Shown piece after piece: positions 63,329-64,000 of a DNA stretch of 64,000 bases. Position 1 is the first letter of the stretch; every line of letters begins with the position of its first letter. The DNA comes from Adlercreutzia wanghongyangiae (GTDB lineage Bacteria > Actinomycetota > Coriobacteriia > Coriobacteriales > Eggerthellaceae), in contig NZ_JAYMFF010000015.1 in the NCBI RefSeq assembly GCF_035989245.1, positions 1 to 64,000 of the forward strand, written 5' to 3'. Made by a program: the position numbers and the translations under genes. The notes below the pieces were generated by a model, which saw only the letters and a program-made list of their open reading frames with translations, ran no database searches and was not told the DNA's origin.

Positions 63329-63413
63329 AATATACGGAGCGAAATTTCCCGCCACAAGATACCACGAAGGTAACCTCCGTGGTAATCCAGTAAGGTCGAT
63401 TACCAGCTGGTAA
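63329..63413 (-). promoter_or_regulatory. Promoter of the DmsAB operon with GGTAA repeats upstream
   Basis: Minus strand: -35 TTGTGG (63352-63357), 17 bp, -10 TATATT (63329-63334). Just upstream are GGTAA at 63369, 63381 and 63409, plus inverted TTACC at 63400, and perfect palindrome TTACCAGCTGGTAA (63400-63413). The first two repeats are 12 bp apart. Placement suits an activator. Confidence 0.55.
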
Positions 63414-63859
63414 GAATTGGAGGGACCCGTCTTACTTTTAAGGCTATCGAGGGTGGGATTGACCGCCACATCTGAGAGAGCGACTTTGCATCATGCGCAA
63501 ACGCATCAAGCCAAGCTGCAAAAAATAAAAGGGAGGATGTCTCAAAAAAGAAAAGGGCGGGGCACCGGGCAAATCGGGAGGGAGGGGGGATGAATCTGTC
63601 CGGTACCCGCCTCAAGTGGGATTATACAGACTTGCGAACGGTTTGTCTCAGCTTTGAAAAGGTTCACGAAAGGGTCACAGGTTGCTCCCTCGCACCGCCT
63701 CTTCCCTACCTCGAAAACCACGGACAGACAAACCGGCGACGCGTCCTGAATCAACCTCCGCCCAGGATAATTTTCGTTGCTGCACATTCCATCCTGTGGT
63801 ACGGTGATAGCAGAGGGAGATAGTCGTTGTAATCGATCTATCTATTTTGGAGGAACCTT

Positions 63860-64000
63860 ATGCGATTTATCGTAGCCCTCGTGTTGTCTTTTGCCCTTAT
63901 TTGGGCATGTGCTAAACCCCTGAAAAAGCATCCCGCCCCGTTCTACGTGGGCGCCATCGCGCTGGTGGGCCTGTACATTTGGGGTACGTCCGTCGGTGTT
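63860..64000 (+). CDS. Membrane protein, 5' part only (cut by window end)
   Basis: 47 residues visible: starts MRFIVALVLSFALIWACAKPLKK, a hydrophobic helix, then a second hydrophobic stretch FYVGAIALVGLYIWGTSVGV. GGAGGA precedes the ATG. I do not recognise the family. It is divergent from the DmsA gene; the gap 63263-63859 shows the promoter and repeats above and no gene. A weak TTGCTG-17-TACGGT promoter may lie at 63777-63805. Confidence 0.6.
   Translation, partial: MRFIVALVLSFALIWACAKPLKKHPAPFYVGAIALVGLYIWGTSVGV

Noticed and set aside
63590..63823. Small plus-strand frame before the last gene
   Set aside because: No ribosome site and no recognisable motif. It overlaps the likely promoter region of the gene at 63860.

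Overview
The window is a 64-kb piece of a GC-rich bacterial chromosome. It is most likely from class Coriobacteriia, family Eggerthellaceae (Eggerthella/Adlercreutzia/Gordonibacter-like). That placement is an inference. It rests on the high GC, a Gram-positive type cell-wall cluster (divIVA, sepF, mraZ, no outer-membrane genes), TAT-exported flavin/heme and molybdopterin reductases typical of anaerobic gut Actinobacteria, and a flavodiiron protein. No prophage, insertion sequence, plasmid function or CRISPR array was found; the content is largely core chromosome with respiratory accessory genes at both ends.

Layout. 1-5.5 kb: tRNA nucleotidyltransferase, four identical tandem tRNA-Glu genes plus tRNA-Gln, and a small operon (secreted flavoprotein reductase, triheme lipoprotein, TetR regulator) whose promoter carries two near-identical palindromes. 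5.5-10.4 kb: thiamine genes thiD, thiE, thiC (with a TPP riboswitch) and thiN, plus an isochorismatase-like hydrolase. 10.4-11 kb: RNase P RNA. 11-31.4 kb, all on the minus strand: a long division and cell-wall cluster, in transcription order mraZ, rsmH, ftsL, ftsI, murE, murF, mraY, murD, ftsW, murG, murC, murB, ftsQ, ftsZ, pgeF, the PLP-binding protein gene, sepF, yggT, divIVA. 31.6-43.4 kb: xerD, asparaginase, a TRIC-type membrane protein, DUF1846 and DUF1269 proteins, pyrG, map, murJ and NAD kinase.

43.4-47.9 kb: a translation operon read leftwards from one consensus promoter: tRNA-Tyr, tRNA-Thr, tRNA-Met, tuf, rpmG, tRNA-Trp, secE, nusG, rplK, rplA. 48-57.5 kb: two paralogous TAT-exported NlpC/P60 hydrolases, a flavodiiron protein, a sodium:solute symporter flanked by two related nested palindromes, an aspartate-type aminotransferase, and an ATP-grasp ligase overlapping an aspartate/glutamate racemase (a probable D-aspartate pair). 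57.5-64 kb: a two-component system whose kinase carries a CxxCH motif in its sensor domain, next to a DmsA/DmsB-type reductase without a membrane anchor, then the start of a membrane protein cut by the window end.

How the parts fit. The centre makes lipid II (MurB-G, MraY), flips it (MurJ), polymerises and cross-links it (FtsW, FtsI) and organises the septum (FtsZ, SepF, FtsQ, FtsL, DivIVA). The hydrolases and the possible D-Asp pair may remodel the wall. The two ends carry respiratory-type reductases, each beside its own likely regulator. The most interesting non-coding signals are the paired TetR-type operators, a terminator-like hairpin in the pyrG leader, a family of nested palindromes, REP-like palindromes, a 27-bp repeat in direct and inverted copies, a 19-bp inverted repeat between thiE and thiC, GGTAA repeats upstream of the DmsAB operon, and repeated use of an extended -10 of the form TGC-TAtnAT.
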